A DNA stretch of 64,000 nt, from contig NZ_NSGE01000002.1 of assembly GCF_002294985.1 (NCBI RefSeq), forward strand, positions 248,001 to 312,000, given 5' to 3'. The stretch comes from Mesorhizobium sp. WSM3862. GTDB lineage: Bacteria; Pseudomonadota; Alphaproteobacteria; Rhizobiales; Rhizobiaceae. This document shows, piece after piece, positions 9,783-18,365 of this stretch. The notes beneath the pieces are model-generated. The model searched no databases. It was not told the origin of the DNA and saw only the letters and a list, made by a program, of their open reading frames with translations. A program made the position numbers and the translations under genes. Within the stretch, counting starts at the first letter, position 1. Each line of letters starts with the position of its first letter.

Positions 9783-10754
9783 ATGGACAGTTTCAACGCG
9801 ATCGTCCAGGTCCTGGATTCCACCATCCGCCTGTCGGTGCCGCTGCTGCTTGCCTGTCTTGCCGGCCTCTATTCAGAGCGGGCCGGCATCTTCGATATCG
9901 GTCTCGAAGGCAAGATGCTGGTCGGCGCCTTCGCCGGCGCTGCAGCGGCATCGGTCTTCCATTCGGCCTTTATCGGTCTCGGCACCGCCGTCCTGATCTC
10001 GGTCGCCTTCGCCATGGTGCACGGTTTCGCCTCGATCACGCATCGCGGCAACCAGATCGTCTCCGGAGTCGCCATCAACTTCGTCGCCGCCGGCTCGACC
10101 ATCATCCTCGGCCAGGCCTGGTTCGAGCAGGGCGGCCGCACGCCGGCGCTGCAGCCGGGCGAGCGCTTCGAGGCGATCGTGTGGCCCGGCGCCGAAGCCG
10201 TTCGCAACGTGCCGATCCTCGGGCCCGTTTATGCCGAGCTGATCTCCGGCCATTCGATCCTGGTCTACTTCGCCTTCGCGATGGTGCCGTTCACCTGGTG
10301 GGTGCTGTTCCGCACCCGCTTCGGTCTCAGAATGCGGGCCGTGGGCGAAAACCCGGCGGCCGTCGACACCGCCGGCATCTCGGTCGCCTGGCTGCGCTAC
10401 CGGGCGCTGATCTGCACCGGTATCCTTACCGGCGTCGCCGGCGCATATCTCTCCATGGTCCAGAATGGCGGCTTCGTGAAGGACATGACCGCAGGCAAGG
10501 GCTATATCGCGCTTGCCGCGCTGATCTTCGCCAAATGGAAGCCGGTCAACGCGATGTTCGCCTGCCTGCTGTTCGGCTTCCTCGACGCGGCATCGATCCG
10601 CTTGCAGGGCTCGCCGCTGCCGATCCTCGGCAAAGTGCCGGTGCAGTTCATGCAGGCGCTGCCCTATGTGCTCACCGTCATCCTGCTCGCCGGCTTCATC
10701 GGCAAGGCGATCCCGCCGCGCGCCGGCGGCGTGCCCTATGTCAAGGAACGCTGA
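9783..10754 (+). CDS. nupC: Nucleoside ABC transporter permease 2
   Basis: The second membrane subunit (323 aa) of the BMP-linked importer. The segment LYSERAGIFDIGLEGKMLVG near 27-46 and the region TRFGLRMRAVGENPAAVDTAGI near 175-200 are characteristic of this permease subfamily. It starts one base after the stop of permease 1 and is followed after 58 bases by cytidine deaminase, so uptake and first breakdown step are co-transcribed. Confidence 0.94.
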   Translation: MDSFNAIVQVLDSTIRLSVPLLLACLAGLYSERAGIFDIGLEGKMLVGAFAGAAAASVFHSAFIGLGTAVLISVAFAMVHGFASITHRGNQIVSGVAINFVAAGSTIILGQAWFEQGGRTPALQPGERFEAIVWPGAEAVRNVPILGPVYAELISGHSILVYFAFAMVPFTWWVLFRTRFGLRMRAVGENPAAVDTAGISVAWLRYRALICTGILTGVAGAYLSMVQNGGFVKDMTAGKGYIALAALIFAKWKPVNAMFACLLFGFLDAASIRLQGSPLPILGKVPVQFMQALPYVLTVILLAGFIGKAIPPRAGGVPYVKER

Positions 10755-10812
10755 GGCTCGGGCAGTCTCGGCAACCGGCAATTTGAACAAGATCGTGGGA
10801 GAGAAGAAGCAA

Positions 10813-11205
10813 ATGTCGCATGATCTGTTCGAAGCGGCCAGGACGGCGATGGCCAAGGCCTATGCGCCCTATTCCAAGTTTCCCGTAGGCGCCGCGCTGC
10901 GCACCGAGGACGGTCGCGTCTTCACCGGCGCCAACATCGAGGTGGCATCCTATCCGGAAGGCTGGTGTGCGGAGACCACCGCGCTCGGCCACTACATCAT
11001 GGGCGGCGGCGGCAAGATCACCGAGATCGCGGTGATCGCCGAGCGCATGGCCAAATGCTCGCCCTGCGGCGGCTGCCGGCAGCGGCTGGCGGAATTCTGC
11101 CGGCCGGAGACGAAGCTCTATCTCTGCGACAATACCGGCGTGGCCGAGACGGTCACGATGGGCGACATGCTGCCTTACGGCTTCAGGGGCGATATCCTGA
11201 AATGA
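10813..11205 (+). CDS. cdd: Cytidine deaminase
   Basis: A cytosolic zinc enzyme (130 aa) that converts cytidine and deoxycytidine to uridine and deoxyuridine. The zinc and catalytic motifs are visible: WCAETTALGHYI near 50-61, carrying the C-A-E triad, and CSPCGGCRQR near 84-93, carrying the two further cysteines. The length fits the homotetrameric class. The start at 10813 gives the family N-terminus (LFEAARTAMAKAYAPYSKFPVGAA). Its stop overlaps the start of the purine nucleoside phosphorylase gene (ATGA). Confidence 0.96.
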   Translation: MSHDLFEAARTAMAKAYAPYSKFPVGAALRTEDGRVFTGANIEVASYPEGWCAETTALGHYIMGGGGKITEIAVIAERMAKCSPCGGCRQRLAEFCRPETKLYLCDNTGVAETVTMGDMLPYGFRGDILK

Positions 11206-12008
11206 AGGAAGCGCTGGATCATCTGGTCGAGAAACTGGACGGGCTGGCCCCGACCGCGGCGCTTGTGCTTGGCTCCGGCCTTGGTGGGCTGGTCGACCAG
11301 GTGGAAGGCGCAAGGCGCATCCCCTATGCCGAACTGCCGGGCTTTCCGCGCAGCGGCGTCTCCGGCCACGCCGGCGAGGTGGTGGCAGGGCGTTTCGCCG
11401 GCACGCCGGTGCTGATGCTTTCCGGGCGCGCGCACTATTACGAGCACGGCAATGCCGCCGCGATGCGCCCGGCGCTCGAGGTGCTTGCCGGCATCGGCAT
11501 CTCGCATCTCATCCTCACCAACGCCGCCGGCTCGGTCGATTCCGAGATGGGACCGGGCTCGGTGATGATGATCACCGATCACATCAACTTCTCCGGCTCC
11601 AATCCGCTGATCGGCGAGCCGAGCGACCGCCGCTTCGTCGGCCTTACCGAGGCCTATGATGCCGGGTTGCGCAAGGCAATCGAGACGGCGGCCAAGGAGA
11701 CCGGCACCGCGCTCCACCAGGGCGTCTACATGTGGTTTTCCGGACCATGTTTCGAGACGCCGGCCGAAATCCGCATGGCGCGCGTCATGGGCGCCAACGC
11801 GGTCGGCATGTCGACCGTGCCCGAAGTGATCCTGGCCCGCTTCCTCGGCCTCAAGGTCGCCGCCTGCTCGGTGATCACCAACCTTGCGGCAGGCATGACC
11901 GGGGCGGAACTCTCGCACCAGGAAACCAAGGACATGGCGCCGGTCGGCGGCGCGCGGCTGGCGACGATCCTGCGGCGCGTCTTCGAGGAAGGTTTGCCGG
12001 AAAGCTGA
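11202..12008 (+). CDS. punA: Purine nucleoside phosphorylase (trimeric type)
   Basis: A 268-aa phosphorylase that splits purine nucleosides with phosphate into base and (deoxy)ribose 1-phosphate. Family features are [12 protein letters not shown] near 18-29, [10 protein letters not shown] near 75, the [10 protein letters not shown] segment near 105 and [16 protein letters not shown] near 178-193. These place it in the trimeric (mammalian/PunA-like) family. The start overlaps the cdd stop by four bases, and its stop shares one base with the start of deoA, a sign of translational coupling. The longer upstream open frame is the cdd gene in another frame. Confidence 0.94.
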   Translation: MKEALDHLVEKLDGLAPTAALVLGSGLGGLVDQVEGARRIPYAELPGFPRSGVSGHAGEVVAGRFAGTPVLMLSGRAHYYEHGNAAAMRPALEVLAGIGISHLILTNAAGSVDSEMGPGSVMMITDHINFSGSNPLIGEPSDRRFVGLTEAYDAGLRKAIETAAKETGTALHQGVYMWFSGPCFETPAEIRMARVMGANAVGMSTVPEVILARFLGLKVAACSVITNLAAGMTGAELSHQETKDMAPVGGARLATILRRVFEEGLPES

Positions 12009-13324
12009 TGCTGCCCCAGGAAATCATTCGCCGCAAGCGTGACGGCCACAAGCTCTCGGCGCCCGAGATCGCGGCCTTCATCCAAGGGATCACGGCCGGC
12101 ACGCTCTCGGAAGGCCAAATCGGCGCCTTCGCCATGGCGGTGTTCCTCAAAGGCATGAGTCGCGAGGAAGCAGTGGCGCTGACGCTCGCGATGCGCGATT
12201 CCGGTGACGTGCTCGACTGGTCCGATTTGCCGGGACCGGTCACCGACAAGCATTCGACGGGCGGCGTCGGCGACAATGTCTCGCTGATGCTGGCGCCGAT
12301 CGTCGCGGCCTGCGGCGCTTATGTGCCGATGATCTCCGGCCGCGGCCTTGGCCATACCGGCGGCACGCTGGACAAGATGGATGCCATTCCCGGTTACGTC
12401 AGCCAGCCGGATTTGGCGCGGTTCCGCAGGACGGTGCTCGAGACGGGCTGCGCCATCATCGGCCAGACCGCCGACCTGGCGCCGGCCGATCGCCGGCTCT
12501 ACGCGATCCGCGACGTGACGGGCACAGTGGAATCGGTGCCGCTGATAACGGCTTCGATCCTGTCGAAGAAGCTTGCCGCCGGTCTCGGCTCGCTTGTGCT
12601 CGACGTCAAGGTCGGCAACGGCGCCTTCATGGAGAAGTCGCGCGATGCGGCCGCACTTGCGAACAGCCTGGTCGAGGTCGCCAATGGCGCCGGCCTGAAG
12701 GCTTCGGCACTGGTGACCGGCATGAACGAGCCGCTGGCCTCGGCAGCGGGCAATGCGGTCGAGGTGAAGAACGCGGTAGACTTTCTCACCGGCCGCTTCC
12801 GCGACCGCCGGCTGGAGGACGTCACGCTGGCGCTTGCCGCCGAGATGCTGCAATCGGCGGGAATTGTCTCGTCCAACCAGGACGGGATCAGGCGCGCGGC
12901 CGAGACGCTTGCCGGCGGCCGCGCGGCGGCGGTGTTCGCGCGCATGGTGACGGCGCTCGGCGGTCCCCCCGACTTCGTCGAGAATCCGGAGAAATATCTG
13001 CCGAAGGCGGCAGTGGAAATGGCGGTCAAAGCGGCCGAGGACGGCTTCGTCACCGGGATCGCGACGCGCGAAATCGGGCTCGCCGTCGTTGCGCTGGGCG
13101 GCGGGCGCGTCCGCCCGGACGACAAGATCGATCATTCCGTCGGCCTCACCCGGCTGCTGCCGGTCGGCGCGGAGGTGCATGCGGGCGAGGCGCTGGCGCT
13201 GGTCCATGCGCGGACCGAGGCCGACGCCGAGGCTGCCGCCGTCGCGGTGCGCGCCGCCTATACGGTCGGTCACTCGAAGCCGACCGCAGAAAAGACGGTG
13301 CTCAGGCGGATACTGCCTCTATAA
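12008..13324 (+). CDS. deoA: Thymidine phosphorylase
   Basis: A 438-aa phosphorylase for thymidine and deoxyuridine that yields base and 2-deoxyribose 1-phosphate. The phosphate-binding motif [11 protein letters not shown] near 79-89, the [19 protein letters not shown] region near 111-129 and the C-terminal alpha/beta domain are intact, and the length is normal. It ends the nucleoside operon. Together with Cdd it degrades pyrimidine deoxynucleosides; the released uracil can be used by the Upp encoded on the opposite strand at 14005. Confidence 0.96.
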   Translation: MLPQEIIRRKRDGHKLSAPEIAAFIQGITAGTLSEGQIGAFAMAVFLKGMSREEAVALTLAMRDSGDVLDWSDLPGPVTDKHSTGGVGDNVSLMLAPIVAACGAYVPMISGRGLGHTGGTLDKMDAIPGYVSQPDLARFRRTVLETGCAIIGQTADLAPADRRLYAIRDVTGTVESVPLITASILSKKLAAGLGSLVLDVKVGNGAFMEKSRDAAALANSLVEVANGAGLKASALVTGMNEPLASAAGNAVEVKNAVDFLTGRFRDRRLEDVTLALAAEMLQSAGIVSSNQDGIRRAAETLAGGRAAAVFARMVTALGGPPDFVENPEKYLPKAAVEMAVKAAEDGFVTGIATREIGLAVVALGGGRVRPDDKIDHSVGLTRLLPVGAEVHAGEALALVHARTEADAEAAAVAVRAAYTVGHSKPTAEKTVLRRILPL

Positions 13325-13332
13325 AATCGCGC

Positions 13333-13899
13333 CTATTGAACGAGCAACAGCGCGCCGTCCTGCACTTCGTATTTCTGCAGCCGCTGCAGGAAGCTCATGC
13401 CGATCAGGTTGGTTTGCAGCGCTCGATCGTCGAGCACCACCGCCTGGACGTTGTCGAGGGAAATCTTGCCGATCTGCAGACGGTCGACGGTGACCACGGC
13501 GGCCTTGATGGCGCCGTTCGCCGTGTTCACCTGTTGATTGAAATCCGACTGGTTGAGCGAGATGCCGATCCGGCGCGCCGTCGATATGTTGATCGCGACG
13601 AGCGTCGCGCCGGTGTCGATCATGCCGTCTATCTGACGGCCGTTGAACTTGAAGGCGGAAGTGAAATGGCCGCGCTGGTCGGCATTGACCAGCACCTGGC
13701 GGCCGAGCGGCATCGGCGCCGCCGGCCTGGCTGGAACCGAAGCGAGATTGACGTCCGGCTGAGCCTCAGGCGGCGCCGGCTTCGAAGCAACCGCCGATCT
13801 CAGCAGGGTTTCGACCATCTGCGGGTTCGACTGATAGACGATCGGAATCGATGCCGAGCTTCCGACAAAGACGCCAAGGAGAAGAAGCTTGCGCAGCAT
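13333..13899 (-). CDS. Retropepsin-like aspartic protease (clan AA)
   Basis: A 188-aa protein with an N-terminal membrane anchor or signal (LRKLLLLGVFVGSSASIP), a Pro/Ala-rich linker to about residue 65, and a retropepsin-like domain. The active-site motif is MIDTGATLVAI near 93-103, and the flap and C-terminal sheet include TNLIGMSFLQRL near 167. This is the periplasmic single-domain type widespread in alphaproteobacteria, related to the TIGR02281 group. Substrate unknown. It converges with deoA eight bases away and is unlikely to be part of nucleoside metabolism. Confidence 0.85.
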   Translation of the reverse strand: MLRKLLLLGVFVGSSASIPIVYQSNPQMVETLLRSAVASKPAPPEAQPDVNLASVPARPAAPMPLGRQVLVNADQRGHFTSAFKFNGRQIDGMIDTGATLVAINISTARRIGISLNQSDFNQQVNTANGAIKAAVVTVDRLQIGKISLDNVQAVVLDDRALQTNLIGMSFLQRLQKYEVQDGALLLVQ

Positions 13900-14004
13900 G
13901 GATCGACCTTCGTGAAGGTTCGATCCTTAAGCCGACATGGTGTTTTCGGCTTTAACGCGCGCCGGAACCACGGCGTTTCGTAAACGACCGGTTAAGAAAA
14001 GATC

Positions 14005-14634
14005 TCACTTGGTTCCGTACATGCGGTCGCCGGCGTCGCCGAGGCCAGGCATGATGTAACCCTTGTCGTTCAACTGGCGGTCGATCGAAGCGGTGAAGAT
14101 CGGGACATCCGGATGCGCCTTGGTGAAGCGCTCGATGCCTTCGGGCGCCGCAAGCAGGCAAAGGAAGCGGATGTTGGTGGCGCCGCGCCCCTTCAGCTTG
14201 TCGATCGCCGCGATCGCGGAATTGGCGGTCGCAAGCATCGGATCAACCACGATCACCAGACGGTCGGCAAGGTCGCTCGGCGCCTTGAAGAAATATTCGA
14301 TCGCCTCGAGCGTCTCATGGTCGCGGTAAAGGCCTATATGGGCGACGCGCGCCGCCGGCACCAGATCGAGCAGGCCTTCGAGCAGGCCATTGCCGGCCCG
14401 CAGCACGGAGGCGAAAACCAGCTTCTTGCCCTCCAGCGTCGGCGCTTCCATCTCCTCGATCGGGGTCTCGATCGTGGTGGTCGTCAGTTCGAGGTTGCGG
14501 GTCACCTCGTAGCCGAGAAGCAGGGAGATTTCGCGCAGCAGCCGCCGGAAGCCTGCCGTCGAGGTCTCCTTCTTGCGCATGATGGTCAGCTTGTGCTGGA
14601 CAAGGGGGTGGTCGACGACGGTGACGCCCTGCAT
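14005..14634 (-). CDS. upp: Uracil phosphoribosyltransferase
   Basis: A 209-aa cytosolic enzyme that forms UMP from uracil and PRPP. The PRPP-binding loop [17 protein letters not shown] near 124-140 and the C-terminal uracil-binding segment [17 protein letters not shown] are characteristic, and the length is exact for the family. The start at 14634 ([16 protein letters not shown]) is the family N-terminus; the upstream open extension is encoded by the repeat array. Adenosine deaminase lies upstream on the same strand across that array. Confidence 0.97.
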   Translation of the reverse strand: MQGVTVVDHPLVQHKLTIMRKKETSTAGFRRLLREISLLLGYEVTRNLELTTTTIETPIEEMEAPTLEGKKLVFASVLRAGNGLLEGLLDLVPAARVAHIGLYRDHETLEAIEYFFKAPSDLADRLVIVVDPMLATANSAIAAIDKLKGRGATNIRFLCLLAAPEGIERFTKAHPDVPIFTASIDRQLNDKGYIMPGLGDAGDRMYGTK

Positions 14635-14645
14635 GGTCTTCTCCA

Positions 14646-14786
14646 GTGAATGGTGAGTAGTGAATAGTGAATAGTGAGCCGGTTTGCGAGTCCTGATGGG
14701 CCGATGATTGGTTGACACGCTGAAGCCGCCGGCAAACGTTCACCATTCACCATTCACCATTCACCATTCACCATTCACCATTCACC
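14646..14786. repeat. Heptamer repeat array with opposing arms
   Basis: The left arm (14646-14679) has degenerate copies of a 7-base unit of the form GTGAATR or GTGAGTR. The right arm (14739-14786) has about six perfect tandem copies of the complementary unit CATTCAC. The arms could pair across a loop of about 60 bases that includes a TTGAC sequence. The array fills the upp-add intergenic space, and the right arm runs into the last codons of add. A second locus with the same unit is at 54433-54536. Confidence 0.9.
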
Positions 14787-15756
14787 GGCCTTTGGGGTCG
14801 AGCCGGCTCATCAGCATCGCCTTGGTCTTCCGGTCGACGAAGGCCGCCTCGATGGCCGTCCTGGTGACGGCGGTAAGCGCCTTGTCGTCCATCGCGAAAT
14901 GCTCGGCGGCGATATCGTATTCGCGCTTCAGCGAGGTCCAGAAATAGGGCGGGTCGTCGGAATTGAGCGTCACCCTGCAGCCGGCCGCGCGCAACGCCGG
15001 AAAAGGATGCGTGGCGAAACTATCGAACACCTTGAGCGCGATGTTGGAGCCGGGGCAGCATTCCAGCACCACGCCCTCGGCGGCGATGCGGCGAACAAGG
15101 TCCGGGTTCTCGATGGCGCGCACGCCATGGCCGATCCGCGACGGGCGGATATGGTTGAGCGCTGCCGCCACACTTTCCCAGCCCATCAATTCTCCGGCGT
15201 GGATGGTGATGCCGAGGCCGGCCTCGCGCGCGATCTCGAAAGCCCGCACATAGTCCTCGAAATCGCCGATGCGCTCGTCGCCGGCGACGCCGAAGCCGGT
15301 GACCAGCGGATGGCCGCAGCGCGCCGCAAAGCGCGCCGCCTGCTCGATCGCCTCGACGCCGACGTGGCGTACGCCGGTGACGATCATGCGCCCCTCGATG
15401 CCGGTCCTCGCCTTGGCGCGGGCCATGCCTTCGCCCAGCGCGTCCGTATAGGCCTTGGGCGAAAGCCCGGCCTTTTTCGCGTGATCCGGCGAGGTGAAGA
15501 CCTCGGAATAGATGGCGCCGTCGCGGGCGAGGCTGGTGAGATAATGATCGGTTAGACGGGCATAATCCTCCTCGGTGCGGAACAGGTCGGAAGCAAAATC
15601 ATAGGCGGCGAGGAAAGACGTGAAATCGTGCCAGACGAAGGAGCCGTTCTGGATGTAGGGCGAAGGGTCCTTGCCGTATTTGCGGGCCTGGCTGACGACG
15701 AGGTCGGGCGCCGCTGCCCCTTCGATGTGGCAGTGCAATTCGGCTTTCAAGATCAT
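14782..15756 (-). CDS. add: Adenosine deaminase
   Basis: A 324-aa zinc amidohydrolase that deaminates adenosine and deoxyadenosine to inosine forms. The metal-binding HCHIEG motif near residues 8-13, the TIHAGE motif near 185-190, the SRIGHGVRAI segment and the NSDDPPYFWT motif near 265 are all present. The start at 15756 (MILKAELHCHIEG) is the family N-terminus; the upstream frame to 15885 reads into the ubiE promoter. Inosine produced here is a substrate for the phosphorylase at 11202. It ends inside the heptamer repeat array, whose last unit supplies the final bases near the stop. Confidence 0.95.
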   Translation of the reverse strand: MILKAELHCHIEGAAAPDLVVSQARKYGKDPSPYIQNGSFVWHDFTSFLAAYDFASDLFRTEEDYARLTDHYLTSLARDGAIYSEVFTSPDHAKKAGLSPKAYTDALGEGMARAKARTGIEGRMIVTGVRHVGVEAIEQAARFAARCGHPLVTGFGVAGDERIGDFEDYVRAFEIAREAGLGITIHAGELMGWESVAAALNHIRPSRIGHGVRAIENPDLVRRIAAEGVVLECCPGSNIALKVFDSFATHPFPALRAAGCRVTLNSDDPPYFWTSLKREYDIAAEHFAMDDKALTAVTRTAIEAAFVDRKTKAMLMSRLDPKGR

Positions 15757-15927
15757 GCGGCCATCCCGTGCGGTATTCTTCTGTCGTCGCGCCGATTCCG
15801 GGTGGAAAATCGTGGCAAACTCTTCCCCGACCCGTTCTGAAAGCGCGGCCGAAAACCGCGCCTTGGACAATAGCGCCCGCCCCATCGATCGGCTATGGTC
15901 CCGCCGGTTTTATGGCGGATCGAAATA

Positions 15928-16704
15928 ATGTCAGTTGAGAGAACCACGGCCGCGGGCGGCATGGAAACCTCCTATGGTTTCAGGAAGGTTGGCGCGGGCG
16001 ACAAGCAGTCGCTCGTCAATGACGTCTTTCACAAGGTGGCCAATCGATACGACCTGATGAACGATCTGATGTCGGGTGGGTTGCACCGGCTGTGGAAGGA
16101 CGCGATGGTCGCGTGGCTCAACCCCCCGAAGCGGCCGGGCTGGAAGGTGCTCGACGTCGCCGGCGGCACCGGCGACATCGCCTTTCGCATCATCGAGGCA
16201 AGCCAGCGCCATGCGCATGCCACGGTGCTCGACATCAACGGCTCAATGCTCGACGTCGGCCGCGACAGGGCCGAAAAGAAAGGCCTCTCGGAAAAGACCG
16301 ATTTCGTCGAGGCCAATGCCGAAGCGCTGCCGTTCGAGGACGGCACGTTCGATGCGTATACGATCGCGTTCGGCATCCGCAACGTGCCGCGCATCGATGT
16401 GGCGCTGAGCGAAGCTTTTCGTGTGCTGAAGCGCGGCGGGCGCTTCCTATGCCTGGAGTTTTCCGAGGTCGACATGCCGCTGCTCGACAAGGCCTACGAG
16501 GCTTGGTCGTTCAACGCCATCCCCAAAATCGGCAGGGCGGTGACCGGCGACGGCGAGCCCTATTCCTATCTGGTCGAATCGATCCGCAAGTTCCCCAACC
16601 AGCAGAACTTCGCCGCGATGATTGGTCGGGCCGGCTTCGATCGGGTCACTTTCCGCAACTATTCGGGGGGCATCGCGGCGCTCCATTCGGGCTGGAAGCT
16701 TTGA
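15928..16704 (+). CDS. ubiE: Ubiquinone/menaquinone C-methyltransferase UbiE
   Basis: A 258-aa SAM-dependent methyltransferase of ubiquinone biosynthesis (C-methylation of the demethoxy-quinol). Motif [18 protein letters not shown] near 31-50, the SAM-binding [15 protein letters not shown] near 78-92 and the YDRVTF-like/[16 protein letters not shown]-terminus are typical. The start at 15928 is chosen over 15895 because the extra residues are not conserved in type. Together with ubiB, 13 bases downstream, it forms a quinone gene pair common in Rhizobiales. Confidence 0.96.
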   Translation: MSVERTTAAGGMETSYGFRKVGAGDKQSLVNDVFHKVANRYDLMNDLMSGGLHRLWKDAMVAWLNPPKRPGWKVLDVAGGTGDIAFRIIEASQRHAHATVLDINGSMLDVGRDRAEKKGLSEKTDFVEANAEALPFEDGTFDAYTIAFGIRNVPRIDVALSEAFRVLKRGGRFLCLEFSEVDMPLLDKAYEAWSFNAIPKIGRAVTGDGEPYSYLVESIRKFPNQQNFAAMIGRAGFDRVTFRNYSGGIAALHSGWKL

Positions 16705-16717
16705 GGCAGGGCGTCCG

Positions 16718-18292
16718 ATGACCAGCGTTGGCGCCGGCTTCCGGCTCGCCAGGGCCGGCTGGGTGCTGGTCCGCGAGGGCGTCGTCGCGGCGCTGCCCGG
16801 CGAAGAGCTTTCCGGTATGCCGAAGCTCGGCTGGCGGCTGGCGCGCGTGCTCACTCGCCGCCGCGCCCGAAGCCATCTGCGCGGCGACCGGCTGGCGCAG
16901 GCGGTGGTGCGGCTGGGGCCATCCTATGTGAAGCTCGGCCAGTTCCTCGCCACGCGGCCCGACGTCGTCGGCAACGACATGGCGGTCGACCTTGCGCTGC
17001 TGCAGGACAAGATGCACACCTTTCCGAGGGCGGAAGCGGTCGCGGCGATCGAAGCCTCGCTCGGGCGCAGGATCGAGGATCTCTACGCAACGTTCGGCGA
17101 GCCGGTCGCGGCGGCATCGATCGCACAGGTGCACGGCGCCGAAGTCGTTCGCGACGGAAAGGCTTCACGGGTCGCGGTGAAGGTCATCCGCCCCGGCGTG
17201 CGCCATCGCTTCTTCCAGGATCTCGAGAGCTACTTCCTCGCCGCCCGCCTGCAGGAGAAGTACATCCCCTCATCGCGCCGCCTGCGGCCGATCGAGGTGA
17301 CCCAGACGCTGGCGCAGACCACCAAGGTCGAGATGGACATGCGGCTCGAAGCCGCCGCGTTTTCCGAGCTCGCTGAGAACACCAAGGACGATCCGGGCTT
17401 CCGCGTGCCGGCGGTCGATTGGGAGCGGACCGGCCGCGACGTGATCACCATGGAGTGGATCGACGGCGTCAAGATGAACGATCTGACCGGGCTTGCCGCC
17501 GCCGGTCACGACCTCAAGGCGATCGCAGCCAATCTCGTCCAGTCCTTCCTCAGGCACACGCTGCGCGACGGCTTCTTCCATGCCGACATGCACCCGGGCA
17601 ACCTGTTCGTCGAACCGGACGGCACCATCGTTGCCGTCGATCTCGGCATCGCCGGCAGACTCGGCAAGAAGGAGCGGCGTTTTCTGGCCGAGATCCTCTA
17701 CGGCTTCATCGTGCGCGACTACCGGCGCGTCGCCGAGGTGCATTTCGAGGCCGGCTATGTGCCGCGTCAGCACAATGTCTCGGCCTTCGCGCAGGCGATC
17801 CGCGCCATCGGCGAGCCGATCCACGGCCAGTCGGCCGACACGATCTCGATGGCCAAGCTTCTGACGCTGCTGTTCGAGGTCACCGACCTCTTCGACATGG
17901 CGACGCGGACCGAGCTGGTGCTTTTGCAAAAGACCATGGTGGTGGTCGAAGGCGTGGCCCGCACGCTCGATCCGGCGTTCAACATGTGGAAGACTTCGGA
18001 GCCGGTGGTCAGCGACTGGATCGCGGGCAATCTCGGCCCGCGCGGCGTGCTCTCGGACGCGCGGGACGCCGGCAAGGCTTTGATCTCGCTGGCGAGGCAG
18101 GCGCCGGACATTGCGGTTCGCACCGAGCGGCTGTCGCGTGAAATCGACCTGATGGCCGAGCACGGCTTGCGCTTCGACGAGGCGACCGCGCGCGCGATCG
18201 GCAAGGCGGAGGCGCGCCACACCCGCTCCGGCCGCGTGGCGCTGTGGACTATTGCGCTGACGCTGATTTACATCGCGTGGCGGATTTTCTGA
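16718..18292 (+). CDS. ubiB: UbiB, kinase-like ubiquinone biosynthesis protein
   Basis: A 524-aa atypical ABC1/ADCK-family kinase-like ATPase needed for ubiquinone biosynthesis. The diagnostic KLGQ motif occurs in SYVKLGQFLATRPDVVG near 69-85. The lysine and ExD-like region (VAVKVIRPGV), the HADMHPGNLF catalytic-loop equivalent near 288 and VDLGIAGRLG near 307 are present. A C-terminal hydrophobic segment (VALWTIALTLIYIAWRI) anchors it in the inner membrane. It follows ubiE by 13 bases and precedes coaBC by 73 bases. Confidence 0.95.
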   Translation: MTSVGAGFRLARAGWVLVREGVVAALPGEELSGMPKLGWRLARVLTRRRARSHLRGDRLAQAVVRLGPSYVKLGQFLATRPDVVGNDMAVDLALLQDKMHTFPRAEAVAAIEASLGRRIEDLYATFGEPVAAASIAQVHGAEVVRDGKASRVAVKVIRPGVRHRFFQDLESYFLAARLQEKYIPSSRRLRPIEVTQTLAQTTKVEMDMRLEAAAFSELAENTKDDPGFRVPAVDWERTGRDVITMEWIDGVKMNDLTGLAAAGHDLKAIAANLVQSFLRHTLRDGFFHADMHPGNLFVEPDGTIVAVDLGIAGRLGKKERRFLAEILYGFIVRDYRRVAEVHFEAGYVPRQHNVSAFAQAIRAIGEPIHGQSADTISMAKLLTLLFEVTDLFDMATRTELVLLQKTMVVVEGVARTLDPAFNMWKTSEPVVSDWIAGNLGPRGVLSDARDAGKALISLARQAPDIAVRTERLSREIDLMAEHGLRFDEATARAIGKAEARHTRSGRVALWTIALTLIYIAWRIF

Positions 18293-18315
18293 CCGCCCGC
18301 CGCCTTGCTGCGGTT

Positions 18316-18364
18316 TGATTGCATTGCTATCATTGCCGGCGCTAGTTTGAAGCGGGTGCAATCA
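18316..18364. promoter_or_regulatory. 8-bp inverted repeat upstream of coaBC
   Basis: TGATTGCA (18316-18323) and TGCAATCA (18357-18364) are exact inverted copies separated by 33 bases; the right copy ends one base before the coaBC start codon. In the context of an N-terminal ribbon-helix-helix domain on the product, it is a candidate autoregulatory operator. Chance occurrence cannot be excluded. Confidence 0.45.
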
Positions 18365-18365
18365 G

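Noticed and set aside
14739..14786. CRISPR-like array
   Set aside because: The repeat unit is only seven bases with no unique spacers, and no cas genes are present.
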